The notes under the pieces: model-generated
Databases searched by the model: none
What the model saw: only the letters and a program-made list of their open reading frames with translations
Told to the model about the DNA's origin: nothing
Program-made: the position numbers and the translations under genes
Shown: positions 8,131-15,022 of the stretch, piece by piece
Position numbering within the stretch: the stretch's first letter is position 1
Layout: every line of letters begins with the position of its first letter
Assembly (NCBI GenBank): GCA_035264765.1
Contig: DATFPQ010000177.1
Span: forward strand, 1-15,948
Direction of reading: 5' to 3'
DNA length: 15,948 bases
DNA from: DATFPQ01 sp035264765
GTDB taxonomy: Bacteria > Actinomycetota > Actinomycetes > Actinomycetales > Angustibacteraceae

Positions 8131-8967
8131 TCACGTCGCTGACACCACTCCGGTCGCGAGGAGCGCCGCAAGCGCGATACCGAGGGCCACGCGGTAGTAG
8201 ACGAACACAGTGATCGGATGGTGCTGGACGAAGCGCAGAAGCCAGGCGATCGAGGCGTAGGCGACCACGAACGACACCGCGGTGCCGAGGGCGAGCGGGC
8301 CCCAGCCGACGACTGTCGTGTCGACGTCCTTGAGCTCGTAGAGCCCAGCCGCCGAGAGGGCCGGGATCGCGAGGAAGAACGACAGCCGCGTCGCGGTCAC
8401 GCGGTCAAGCCCCCGGATCAGTCCGGCCGAGATCGTTGCACCAGAACGGGAGACGCCCGGCACCAGCGAGAAGCACTGCATCAGACCGATCATCACGACG
8501 TCCCCGAAGCCGATGTCGTGCTCGCCCTTGCGCTGTGTGCCACGCCTCTCGGCGTACACCATCACCGCGCTCCACAGCACCAGTGCGGCGGAAACGAACC
8601 AGAGACTGCGCAACGGTCCGGTGATGAGGCCCTTGCCCAGCAGGCCGACCACGCCGAGCGGGATGGAGCCCGCGACGACGAACCAGGCCATGCGGTAGTC
8701 GGGATCCTTGCGGTCCACGCGTGAGCGGAGGCCGCGGAACCATGCCGTGGCGAGCCGGGAGATGTCGCGCCAGAAGTACAGGAAGGTGGCCGCGATGGCG
8801 CCGAGCTGGATGACGGCGGTGAACGACGTCACGGCCTTGTCGTTGACGGGTAGACCCAGCAGCCCCTCGGTGATGGTCAGGTGGCCGGTGCTGGACACCG
8901 GGAGGAACTCCGTCAGGCCCTCGACGACGCCGAGGACGACCGAGTGCAGGTAGGTCAGGTCGCTCAC
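8131..8967 (-). CDS. uppP: Undecaprenyl-diphosphatase (bacitracin resistance protein BacA/UppP)
   Basis: UppP dephosphorylates undecaprenyl diphosphate at the membrane to recycle the lipid carrier for peptidoglycan and other wall polymers, and its dosage influences bacitracin resistance. The 278-residue protein has motif 1, EGLTEFLPVSSTGHL (16-30; Glu16, Glu20, Ser26, His29), and motif 2, PGVSRSGATIS (170-180) with Arg174, all active-site residues of the family. Multiple hydrophobic helices fit the polytopic fold. It starts with GTG 5 bp after the stop of the LLM oxidoreductase gene and has no Shine-Dalgarno, so translation is probably coupled to that gene. It is convergent with corA with 6 bp between stops. 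Confidence 0.97.
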   Translation of the reverse strand: MSDLTYLHSVVLGVVEGLTEFLPVSSTGHLTITEGLLGLPVNDKAVTSFTAVIQLGAIAATFLYFWRDISRLATAWFRGLRSRVDRKDPDYRMAWFVVAGSIPLGVVGLLGKGLITGPLRSLWFVSAALVLWSAVMVYAERRGTQRKGEHDIGFGDVVMIGLMQCFSLVPGVSRSGATISAGLIRGLDRVTATRLSFFLAIPALSAAGLYELKDVDTTVVGWGPLALGTAVSFVVAYASIAWLLRFVQHHPITVFVYYRVALGIALAALLATGVVSAT

Positions 8968-8972
8968 GACGG

Positions 8973-10070
8973 TCAGGCTGCCAGACCGGACTCGTCCAGG
9001 ATCTCAGCGACGGTGCGGATCGTGTGGAGACGTGCGGCGAAGTTCGTGTCGTGGGTCGCCACGCTCAGAGTTGTGACGCCGGCTTGTGCATATGCGTGCA
9101 ACCGGTCCCGGACCCGCTCGCGCGGTCCCAGCAGCGCCGTGCCGTCGATCAGGTCCAGCGGCACCGCGGCGGCCGCCTCTCGGTGCCGCCGGTCGAGGAA
9201 CAGCCGCTGCACCTCCTCGGCCGCCTCCTCGTAGCCCATCCTGCGAGCCAGGGCGTTGTAAAAGTTCTGCTCCCTGCTCCCCATGCCGCCGACGTACAGC
9301 GCAGTGTAGGCGCGCACCGCGTCGGCGCACCGCGCGACGTCCTCGCCCAGGACGACGGGCACCGTCGGGACGACGTCGAAGCCCGCCATGATGTCGTCCC
9401 CCGTGGACCGGCCGGCGCGGGAACGCCCGCCGCGCAATGGTTGCATCGACACGGACGCGTGCTCCGGGCTGAAGAAGATGCCCAGCCAGCCGTCGGCGAC
9501 CTGTCCGGTGAGCTCCAGGTTCCGCGGACCCACGGCCGCGAGGTACACCGGGATGTAGGTCCGTACAGGGTGCACCGTCAGCTTGATCGCCTTGCCTGGG
9601 CCGTCCGGCAGCGGCAGCCGGAAGTGCTCGCCGTCGTAGCGCACGGTCTCCCGACGCAGCGCCATCCGGACGATCTCGACGTACTCGCGAGTGCGGGCCA
9701 GCGGCTTGTCGAACCGCACGCCGTGCCAGCCCTCCGAGACCTGTGGCCCCGAGACGCCCAGACCGAGCCGGAAACGCCCGCCGCTCAACGTATCCAGGGT
9801 CGCGGCGGTCATCGCCGTCATCGCCGGGGTCCGCGCCGGGATCTGGAACACGGCGCTGCCGACGTCGATCCGCTGGGTCTGCGCGGCGACCCACGTCAGC
9901 ACCGTCGCGGCGTCGGAACCGTACGCCTCGGCCGCCCATGCCACCGAGTAGCCCAGCCGGTCGGCCTCGCGCGCCAGCTCGAGGTTCTCGGCGTCGTTGC
10001 CTGCGCCCCAGTAGCCGAGGCTGAGTCCCAGGCGCAGCCGGCCCGGCGTGTGAGAGGGAGCCGGCGTCAT
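8973..10070 (-). CDS. LLM-class F420-dependent oxidoreductase (luciferase-like)
   Basis: A 365-residue TIM-barrel protein of the luciferase-like monooxygenase family, the branch that uses coenzyme F420 in actinobacteria. Supporting segments are RLRLGLSLGYWGAGNDAENL (11-30), EADRLGYSVAWAAEAYGSDA (35-54), RIDVGSAVFQIPARTPAMTA (67-86), GGRFRLGLGVSGPQVSEGWH (97-116), then YIPVYLAAVGPRNLELTGQV and DGWLGIFFSPEH. The substrate cannot be read from sequence. F420 use is inferred from the family, not from a proven residue set. I chose the ATG at 10070 because homology begins right after it and TACAGT lies 7 nt upstream; an in-frame start at 10112 would place that element inside the gene. It is probably co-transcribed with uppP and is divergent from the aldo/keto reductase gene. 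Confidence 0.92.
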   Translation of the reverse strand: MTPAPSHTPGRLRLGLSLGYWGAGNDAENLELAREADRLGYSVAWAAEAYGSDAATVLTWVAAQTQRIDVGSAVFQIPARTPAMTAMTAATLDTLSGGRFRLGLGVSGPQVSEGWHGVRFDKPLARTREYVEIVRMALRRETVRYDGEHFRLPLPDGPGKAIKLTVHPVRTYIPVYLAAVGPRNLELTGQVADGWLGIFFSPEHASVSMQPLRGGRSRAGRSTGDDIMAGFDVVPTVPVVLGEDVARCADAVRAYTALYVGGMGSREQNFYNALARRMGYEEAAEEVQRLFLDRRHREAAAAVPLDLIDGTALLGPRERVRDRLHAYAQAGVTTLSVATHDTNFAARLHTIRTVAEILDESGLAA

Positions 10071-10077
10071 GACGGCG

Positions 10078-10083
10078 ACTGTA
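10078..10083 (-). promoter_or_regulatory. Putative leaderless -10 element for the LLM oxidoreductase gene
   Basis: TACAGT on the minus strand is 7 nt from the ATG at 10070, with no Shine-Dalgarno in between. It is one of the best TAnnnT matches in the window. No clear -35 is visible. Confidence 0.45.
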
Positions 10084-10119
10084 GTGGCCCGCCCGCCGGG
10101 ACCTTCGCGCACGCGCCGG

Positions 10120-10125
10120 TACCGT
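10120..10125 (+). promoter_or_regulatory. Putative leaderless -10 element for the aldo/keto reductase gene
   Basis: TACCGT ends 8 nt before the ATG at 10134. No ribosome-binding site is present, and no in-frame alternative start lies just upstream. It faces away from the LLM -10 element, 36 bp apart, in a 63-bp divergent region. Confidence 0.42.
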
Positions 10126-10133
10126 GTGCGCCC

Positions 10134-11096
10134 ATGGAGCAGCGGTACGTCGGGTCATCGGGTCTGCTGGTGTCCCGGCTGGCGCTCGGCACCATGACCT
10201 GGGGCCGCGACACCGACGAGCACGAGTCGCGCGACCAGCTCACCGCGTTCCTCGAGGCGGGCGGCACGCTCGTCGACACGGCGGCCGCCTACGGCGACGG
10301 AGCGGCCGAGGAGCTGCTCGGACAGCTGCTGGCGGAGGTCGGACGCCGCGAGGACGTCGTGGTGTGCACCAAGGCGGGCATATCCCGGCGGTCCGGGAGC
10401 CGCGTCGTCGACACGTCGCGGCGGGCCATGCTGGCTGCGCTCGACGGGTCCCTGCGCCGCCTGGGCACCGACCACGTGGACCTTTGGCTCGCCCACACCT
10501 GGAGCGACGACGTGCCGCTGGAGGAGACGCTGTCGGCCCTGGCGGCCGCGGTCGCGAGCGGGCGCGCCCGGTACGCGGGCATCTCCAACTACCGCGGCTG
10601 GCAGAGCGCCCGCGCCGCAACGCTGGCCGACGGGCGGGCGGCCGGGCTGCTGGTGGCGCACCAGGTCGAGTACTCGCTGCTGTCTCGCGCCGTCGAGGAC
10701 GAGGTGGCCCCTGCCGCCGAGTTTCTCGGCCTCGGGCTGATGGCCTGGTCACCGCTGGGCCGTGGAGTCCTCACCGGGAAGTACCGGCACGGGACGCCGG
10801 CCGACTCCCGCGCGGCGTCACCCCACTTTGCCTCCTTCGTCGAGCGCTACCTCGGCGAGCGCTCGCGCCGGGTGGTGGACGCGGTCGTCACCGCGGCGGA
10901 GGGCCTCGGCTGCTCCCCCGGGGAGATCGCGCTGGCCTGGGTCCGCGACCAGCCCGGCGTCGTCGCGCCGGTCGTGGGCGCGCGGACGGCCGCACAGCTG
11001 CGGGGCACGCTCACCAGCGAGGAGGTCGTGCTGCCGCCACAGATCCGGCTCGCGCTCGACGAGGTCTCCGACCCGCGCACCGACCAGGACGGCTGA
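10134..11096 (+). CDS. Aldo/keto reductase
   Basis: A 320-residue NADPH-type aldo/keto reductase barrel, acting in the cytoplasm on an unidentified carbonyl substrate. The catalytic tetrad is visible: Asp48 (LVDTAAAYGDG), Tyr53, Lys80 (VVVCTKAGIS) and His121 (VDLWLAHTWSDD). Downstream are the family segments YAGISNYRGWQ (147-157), HQVEYSLLSR, LGLMAWSPLGRGVLTGKYR and a C-terminal coenzyme-binding stretch, PVVGARTAAQL. It resembles the YajO/IolS-like bacterial group rather than AKR1-type enzymes. The N-terminus RYVGSSGLLVSRLALGTMTW immediately follows the ATG at 10134. The reading frame stays open far upstream, but that part is antisense to the LLM gene. It is convergent with the small acidic-protein gene, 17 bp apart. 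Confidence 0.94.
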   Translation: MEQRYVGSSGLLVSRLALGTMTWGRDTDEHESRDQLTAFLEAGGTLVDTAAAYGDGAAEELLGQLLAEVGRREDVVVCTKAGISRRSGSRVVDTSRRAMLAALDGSLRRLGTDHVDLWLAHTWSDDVPLEETLSALAAAVASGRARYAGISNYRGWQSARAATLADGRAAGLLVAHQVEYSLLSRAVEDEVAPAAEFLGLGLMAWSPLGRGVLTGKYRHGTPADSRAASPHFASFVERYLGERSRRVVDAVVTAAEGLGCSPGEIALAWVRDQPGVVAPVVGARTAAQLRGTLTSEEVVLPPQIRLALDEVSDPRTDQDG

Positions 11097-11113
11097 CGCG
11101 CGGGCCGCCGCGG

Positions 11114-11476
11114 CTACATCCGGGTGGCGTCGGGGCTGCGGGGGGCGCCGCTCGGCGTGCCCTCCGGCTCGTCGTCGTAGTCCTCGTCGTCGAGGCCGGT
11201 GTAGGCGCCACCACCCTCGACGTCGTCGGGCTCGTCGAACTCGTCGTCCTCGTCGAAGTCCTCGTCCTCCTCCTCGCCGTGGAAGACCTCCAGCGGCGTG
11301 ACCTCGTCGAAGGCGTCGAGCAGGGCGTCGTCGTAGTCCTCGAAGGCCTCGGCCAGTGCCTTGTAGGCCGCGAGGACCACCGGGTCGTTCTCGCCGCGGC
11401 GTGCGGCAGCGGCCTCGAGGTGCCGCTCCAGCGCGGCGACCAGGGCGGTGAGTGCGGCGCGCGGGTCCGTCGTCAT
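11114..11476 (-). CDS. Small acidic protein of unknown function (conserved actinobacterial type)
   Basis: A 120-residue protein I recognise only as a type common in actinobacteria, sometimes labelled 'primosomal protein' in databases without evidence I know of. Residues 1-60 form amphipathic helices (RAALTALVAALERHLEAAAA and LAAYKALAEAFEDYDDALLD). Residues 68-86 and 96-105 are dominated by Asp and Glu, and the C-terminus is Gly/Pro-rich and basic. There is no signal peptide or membrane segment. The acidic tail could bind a basic protein or metal, or mimic nucleic acid; that is speculation. The start ATG at 11476 is chosen over the longer open frame (to 12001) because the extension is antisense to the DUF5703 and permease genes. 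TACGGT lies 6 nt upstream and no Shine-Dalgarno is seen. Confidence 0.82.
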   Translation of the reverse strand: MTTDPRAALTALVAALERHLEAAAARRGENDPVVLAAYKALAEAFEDYDDALLDAFDEVTPLEVFHGEEEDEDFDEDDEFDEPDDVEGGGAYTGLDDEDYDDEPEGTPSGAPRSPDATRM

Positions 11477-11482
11477 GCCTAG

Positions 11483-11488
11483 ACCGTA
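11483..11488 (-). promoter_or_regulatory. Putative leaderless -10 element for the acidic-protein gene
   Basis: TACGGT on the minus strand is 6 nt before the ATG at 11476, with no ribosome-binding site between. Motif-based inference. Confidence 0.42.
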
Positions 11489-11550
11489 GCGCTCCGGCGG
11501 TCGCGGTGGCGCTCCGGAAAGTCGCCGCTCCTGGACGCCGGGTGGCAGTG

Positions 11551-11556
11551 CACAAT
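11551..11556 (+). promoter_or_regulatory. Possible leaderless -10 element for the DUF5703 gene
   Basis: CACAAT is 8 nt before the ATG at 11565 and is preceded by TG (TGCACAAT). The first base departs from TAnnnT, so this is weaker than the others. No Shine-Dalgarno is seen. Confidence 0.28.
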
Positions 11557-11564
11557 GGTCGGCG

Positions 11565-11750
11565 ATGGTGGAGTACGAGTACCGCGTCCTGCAGCTGCCC
11601 GGAGCCGTGTCGCGAGCCGACGTCCGGGCACTGCTGACTGAGCACGCGGAGTACGGCCGGTGGGAGCTCGCGCGGGTGCGGCTGTTCAGCGGCGGCGGCC
11701 GCAAGGTGTGGCTGCGGCGTCGGATCATCCGGGTGCAGCGCACGGCGTAG
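11565..11750 (+). CDS. DUF5703 family small protein
   Basis: A 61-residue protein matching what I recall of DUF5703, an actinobacterial family of unknown function. The signature parts are VEYEYRVLQLPGAVSRADVR (2-21), LLTEHAEYGRWELARVRLF (23-41) and the very basic end VWLRRRIIRVQRT (48-60). It should be a compact cytoplasmic beta-alpha-beta fold; the Arg-rich final strand could contact nucleic acid or acidic lipid, which is speculative. The start is ATG at 11565, divergent from the acidic-protein gene (88 bp). The permease gene begins 95 bp after its stop on the same strand, with a possible promoter of its own. Confidence 0.85.
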   Translation: MVEYEYRVLQLPGAVSRADVRALLTEHAEYGRWELARVRLFSGGGRKVWLRRRIIRVQRTA

Positions 11751-11793
11751 CGGCCGCCCTGCTTCACCTGTGGCCGCTGGGACCGCTGAGGTC

Positions 11794-11840
11794 TAGCGTG
11801 GCGGGGCACGGCGCCGGGCCGGCGCCCGTCGAGAGCGAGG
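11794..11840 (+). promoter_or_regulatory. Putative permease promoter (-10) and ribosome-binding site
   Basis: TAGCGT (11794-11799) would start transcription near 11806. GAGAGCGAGG (11831-11840) ends 5 nt before the GTG at 11846 and would act as the ribosome-binding site. An alternative GTG at 11798 is in frame and has GAGG upstream, but it lies within the -10 motif and adds 16 residues not typical of the family. Confidence 0.33.
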
Positions 11841-11845
11841 CCGCG

Positions 11846-13354
11846 GTGGACCTCACCCGTACCAAGTCCGTCGAGCAGTCGATCCGGGAGACGGACGAGC
11901 CGGAGCACAAGCTCAAGAAGAGCCTCACCGCCTGGGACCTCACGGTGTTCGGCGTCGGCGTGATCATCGGCACCGGCATCTTCGTGCTCACCGGCGCGCA
12001 AGCGGCGCTCAACGCCGGTCCCGCCGTCGTGCTGTCGTTCCTGCTCGCAGCCGTGGCCTGCGGTCTGGCCGCCCTGTGCTACGCCGAGTTCGCCTCGACG
12101 GTTCCGGTCGCGGGCAGCGCCTACACCTTCTCCTACGCCACGCTGGGCGAGCTGGTCGCGTGGATCATCGGCTGGGACCTGGTGCTCGAGCTGGCGCTGG
12201 GTGCCGCGGTCGTGTCCCGGGGCTGGTCGGCGTACCTGCAGTCGCTGTTCGACCTGCCTACCTGGATGGCCGGCGACCAGGCAGTTCCCGACCTCGGTGC
12301 GATCTTCATCGTGCTGGCGCTGACCGCACTCGCGGTCGTCGGCACCAAGCTGTCCGGCCGGGTCACCGCCGTCCTGGTCGTGATCAAGCTCGCAGTGGTC
12401 CTCCTGGTCATCGTGGCCGGCGTGTTCTACATCAAGGCGTCGAACTACGCACCGTTCATCCCGGCCGCCAAGCCGAAGGAGGCCAGCGCCAGCGGCTTGA
12501 CCCAGCCGCTGATCCAGGCGGTGTTCGGCCTACAGCCGACGCAGTTCGGAATCTTCGGCATCGTGGCCGCGGCCTCGGTGGTCTTCTTCGCGTACATCGG
12601 CTTCGACATCGTGGCCACCGCAGCCGAGGAGACTCGCAACCCCAAGCGTGACCTGCCACGCGGGATCCTCGGCTCGCTGGCCATCTGCACCGTGCTCTAC
12701 ATGGCGGTCGCCCTGGTCATCACCGGCATGCTCAAGTACACGGAGCTGAACACGGGAGCCCCGCTGGCCGAGGCGTTCGCGGCGAACGGCGTCACCTGGG
12801 CGAGCAAGCTGATCTCGGTAGGTGCGGTCTGCGGCATCACCACGGTGATCCTGGTGCTGATGCTGGGGCAGAGCCGGGTGCTGTTCGCGATGTCGCGCGA
12901 CGGCCTCCTTCCCGAGGGGCTGGCCAAGGTGCACCCGACCTTCGGGACGCCGTACCGGATCACGCTGCTCACGGCGGGCTTCGTGGCCGCGCTCGCCGGC
13001 TTCGTCGACCTCACCAAGCTCTCGGAGATGGTGAGCATCGGCACGCTCTTCGCGTTCGTGGTGGTGTCCGCGGGTGTGATCATCCTGCGCCGCACCCGTC
13101 CGGACCTGGAGCGGTCGTTCCGCGTACCGGCAGTCCCGTGGCTGCCGGCGCTGGCCATCCTGGCCTGCGTCTGGCTGATGGTGAACCTGCCGATCGAGAC
13201 CTGGCTGCGGTTCATCGTCTGGATGCTGGTCGGGTTCTTGATCTACTTCCTGTACGGCGCGTCGCACAGCCGGCTCGGTCGCAACCAGGTGGTCGAAGGA
13301 CATGCGTTCCACCGGTCGCCCGCCGACCAGCGCCGGGCGCCGGACCGTCCCTGA
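11846..13354 (+). CDS. APC-superfamily amino acid permease
   Basis: A 502-residue cytoplasmic-membrane amino acid transporter of the APC superfamily, closest in style to the cationic-amino-acid-transporter/YfnA-like group, with about 12 hydrophobic segments. The N-terminus RTKSVEQSIRETDEPEHKLK is characteristic of the group. It is followed by the first unwound helix motif VGVIIGTGIFVLTG (GTGIF) and by CYAEFASTVPVAGSAYTFSY in helix 3. AYIGFDIVATAAEETRNPKR is the conserved middle signature, and GQSRVLFAMSRDGLLPEGLA follows. The substrate cannot be assigned. I chose the GTG at 11846 because it begins just before the conserved RTKSVEQSI and has a ribosome-binding site. It is convergent with the M20 peptidase gene, 9 bp between stops. 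Confidence 0.94.
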   Translation: MDLTRTKSVEQSIRETDEPEHKLKKSLTAWDLTVFGVGVIIGTGIFVLTGAQAALNAGPAVVLSFLLAAVACGLAALCYAEFASTVPVAGSAYTFSYATLGELVAWIIGWDLVLELALGAAVVSRGWSAYLQSLFDLPTWMAGDQAVPDLGAIFIVLALTALAVVGTKLSGRVTAVLVVIKLAVVLLVIVAGVFYIKASNYAPFIPAAKPKEASASGLTQPLIQAVFGLQPTQFGIFGIVAAASVVFFAYIGFDIVATAAEETRNPKRDLPRGILGSLAICTVLYMAVALVITGMLKYTELNTGAPLAEAFAANGVTWASKLISVGAVCGITTVILVLMLGQSRVLFAMSRDGLLPEGLAKVHPTFGTPYRITLLTAGFVAALAGFVDLTKLSEMVSIGTLFAFVVVSAGVIILRRTRPDLERSFRVPAVPWLPALAILACVWLMVNLPIETWLRFIVWMLVGFLIYFLYGASHSRLGRNQVVEGHAFHRSPADQRRAPDRP

Positions 13355-13363
13355 GGCGCCCGC

Positions 13364-14719
13364 TCAGCAGGTTCGCAGCAGCCGCTCCAGGACCCGGGTG
13401 CCGAACTGCAGCGCCTGCACCGGCACGCGCTCGTCGACCCCATGGAACATCGCGGGGAAGTCGAGGTCGTCGGGGAGCTGCAGCGGTGCGAACCCGAAGC
13501 CGCGGATGCCCAGGCGGCTGAGCGCCTTGTTGTCCGTGCCGCCGGACAGGCAGTACGGGAGCACTGGCGCGCCGGGGTCCTCGGCCTGCAGCGCGGCGAC
13601 CATGCGGTCGACGAGCCGGCCGTCGAACGAGGTCTCCAGAGAGGTGTCGCGGTGGTGCACCTCGACGTCGACGCCGGGCCCGGCCAGCTCGCGGATGGTC
13701 TGCATCAGCGTGTCCTCGTGGCCGGGCAGGAAGCGGCAGTCGACGAAGGCCTCGGCGAGCTGCGGCACGACGTTGTGTTTGTAGCCGGCCCGCAGCACGG
13801 TCGGGTTGGCGGTGTCCTGGAAGGTGGCGCCGACGAAGCGCGCGACCGTGCCGAGGCGGCTCAGCAGCTTGTCCGGGTCGGTGGGGTCGAACTCGACGCC
13901 GGTCAGCTCGGTGACGCCGTCCAGGAACTGCCGCACGGTCGGCGTGATCTCGATCGGCCAGCGGTGCTCGCCGATCCGCGCGACGGCGGCCCCCAGCCGG
14001 GCGACCGCGTTGTCGGTGTGGATCTGCGAGCCGTGCCCCGCGCGGCCGTGGGCCAGCAGCCGCAGCCAGGCGATGCCCTTCTCGGCGGTCTGCAGCAGGT
14101 ACAGGCGCACCGGGTCGCCGGCGCGTCCCTTCAGCGTCACCGAGTAGCCCCCAACCTCGCTGATCGCCTCGGTGACGCCGTCCACCAGGTCGCGGCGGTG
14201 GTCGACCAGCCAGTGGCTGCCGAGCACTCCCCCGGCCTCCTCGTCGGCGAAGAAGGCGAAGACCAGGTCGCGCGGGGGCCTGCGGCCGCTGCGGGCCAGG
14301 TCGCGCAGGACCGCCAGCATCATCGCGTCCATGTCCTTCATGTCCACGGCGCCGCGTCCCCACAGGCAGCCGTCCCGCTCCTCGCCACCGAAGGGGTGCA
14401 CCCGCCAGTCCGACGCGTCGGCGGGCACCACGTCGAGGTGGCCGTGAACCAGCAGGGCGCCCCGGTCGGCGGTGCCCTCGGCCTCGCCCTCGACCCGGAC
14501 GACGACGCTGGCCCGGCCGCGCTCGCTCTCGAACAGCTCCGGCGCCAGGCCGACGTCGGTCAGCAGTTCCATCACGTGCTCGGCCGCGGCCCGCTCCCCT
14601 GGCCCGGACCCGTCGCCGAAGTTGCTGGTGTCGATCCGCAGCAGGTCCCGGCACAGGCCGGCGACCTCGCCGGCTGCCCCGCCGTTCGCCTCGGGCTCGG
14701 ACGCGGTGGTGTCGGTCAC
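13364..14719 (-). CDS. M20 family metallopeptidase (DapE/ArgE/carboxypeptidase-like)
   Basis: A 451-residue M20 zinc-dependent amidohydrolase/peptidase. Metal and catalytic residues are visible: His94 and Asp96 in VHGHLDVVPAD, Asp126 in GRGAVDMKDMDA, the Glu160-Glu161 pair in FADEEAGG, a candidate acidic ligand Glu188 in ISEVGGYS, and the C-terminal His426 in MFHGVDERVPV. The lid (dimerisation) domain occupies roughly residues 205-330, with the AHGRAGHGS motif. Actinobacterial orthologues in this position are often called DapE2 or 'M20/M25/M40 family', but the length and lack of a dap context do not prove desuccinylase activity. The start is GTG at 14719 with AGGAG 4 nt upstream. It is divergent from tRNA-Leu. 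Confidence 0.94.
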   Translation of the reverse strand: MTDTTASEPEANGGAAGEVAGLCRDLLRIDTSNFGDGSGPGERAAAEHVMELLTDVGLAPELFESERGRASVVVRVEGEAEGTADRGALLVHGHLDVVPADASDWRVHPFGGEERDGCLWGRGAVDMKDMDAMMLAVLRDLARSGRRPPRDLVFAFFADEEAGGVLGSHWLVDHRRDLVDGVTEAISEVGGYSVTLKGRAGDPVRLYLLQTAEKGIAWLRLLAHGRAGHGSQIHTDNAVARLGAAVARIGEHRWPIEITPTVRQFLDGVTELTGVEFDPTDPDKLLSRLGTVARFVGATFQDTANPTVLRAGYKHNVVPQLAEAFVDCRFLPGHEDTLMQTIRELAGPGVDVEVHHRDTSLETSFDGRLVDRMVAALQAEDPGAPVLPYCLSGGTDNKALSRLGIRGFGFAPLQLPDDLDFPAMFHGVDERVPVQALQFGTRVLERLLRTC

Positions 14720-14830
14720 TGTGCTCCTCGCGATCGGCGGCGTCGCTGGCTGCGCCGCGTGCTGCCGCCACGGTAGCCGCGCGGCTTGCCTGGGAGCCTC
14801 TCGGCGGCGTGCGGGTCGCGTTGGTCACCG

Positions 14831-14839
14831 TGCTAACCT
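14831..14839 (+). promoter_or_regulatory. Putative extended -10 promoter of tRNA-Leu
   Basis: TGCTAACCT combines a TGn extension with the -10 TAACCT (14834-14839), about 43 nt before the mature tRNA 5' end. No good -35 is visible. The rest of the 163-bp region between the M20 start and the tRNA shows nothing else I can support. Confidence 0.4.
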
Positions 14840-14882
14840 CGACGTCGCATCGCGGGCCGCTCCGGTGGCGCTCGATCCACCT

Positions 14883-14967
14883 GTCCGGGTGGCGGAATGG
14901 CAGACGCGCTAGCTTGAGGTGCTAGTGCCCTTTAACGGGCGTGGGGGTTCAAGTCCCCCTCCGGACA
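14883..14967 (+). tRNA. tRNA-Leu (anticodon GAG)
   Basis: An 85-nt class II tRNA. The acceptor stem is GTCCGGG (14883-14889) with TCCGGAC (14960-14966), a G-T pair at the inner end, and discriminator A at 14967. The anticodon stem CTAGC/GCTAG (14909-14913, 14921-14925) closes the loop TTGAGGT with anticodon GAG at 14916-14918, reading CUC/CUU. The long variable arm has stem GCCC/GGGC, and the T arm is GGGGG-TTCAAGT-CCCCC (14943-14959). The 3' CCA is not encoded. No repeat of its 3' end is seen nearby, so there is no sign of an integrated element. Confidence 0.97.
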
Positions 14968-14978
14968 CTGTGCTGCAA

Positions 14979-14997
14979 GGCTCTGACGTACCGAGCC
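14979..14997 (+). terminator. Weak hairpin just after tRNA-Leu
   Basis: GGCTC (14979-14983) and GAGCC (14993-14997) can form a 5-bp stem with a 9-nt loop, 11 nt past the tRNA 3' end. There is no T-tract, so termination is uncertain. Confidence 0.25.
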
Positions 14998-15022
14998 CTG
15001 CCGCCCGGCGCCCAGTCCGAAG

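Noticed and set aside
9024..10133. In-frame N-terminal extension of the aldo/keto reductase frame (370 codons)
   Set aside because: It is antisense to the LLM gene and has no family signal; the reductase homology begins at the ATG at 10134.
11477..12001. Upstream extension of the acidic-protein frame
   Set aside because: It is antisense to DUF5703 and the permease start, with no conserved sequence before the ATG at 11476.
13364..14719. Naming the M20 gene dapE
   Set aside because: M20 motifs do not separate DapE from carboxypeptidase or ArgE-like members; the length and lack of lysine-pathway neighbours leave the substrate open.
13212..14828. 538-codon minus-strand frame over the M20 peptidase gene
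   Set aside because: It is an out-of-frame shadow. The M20 metal-binding motifs are in the frame starting at 14719.
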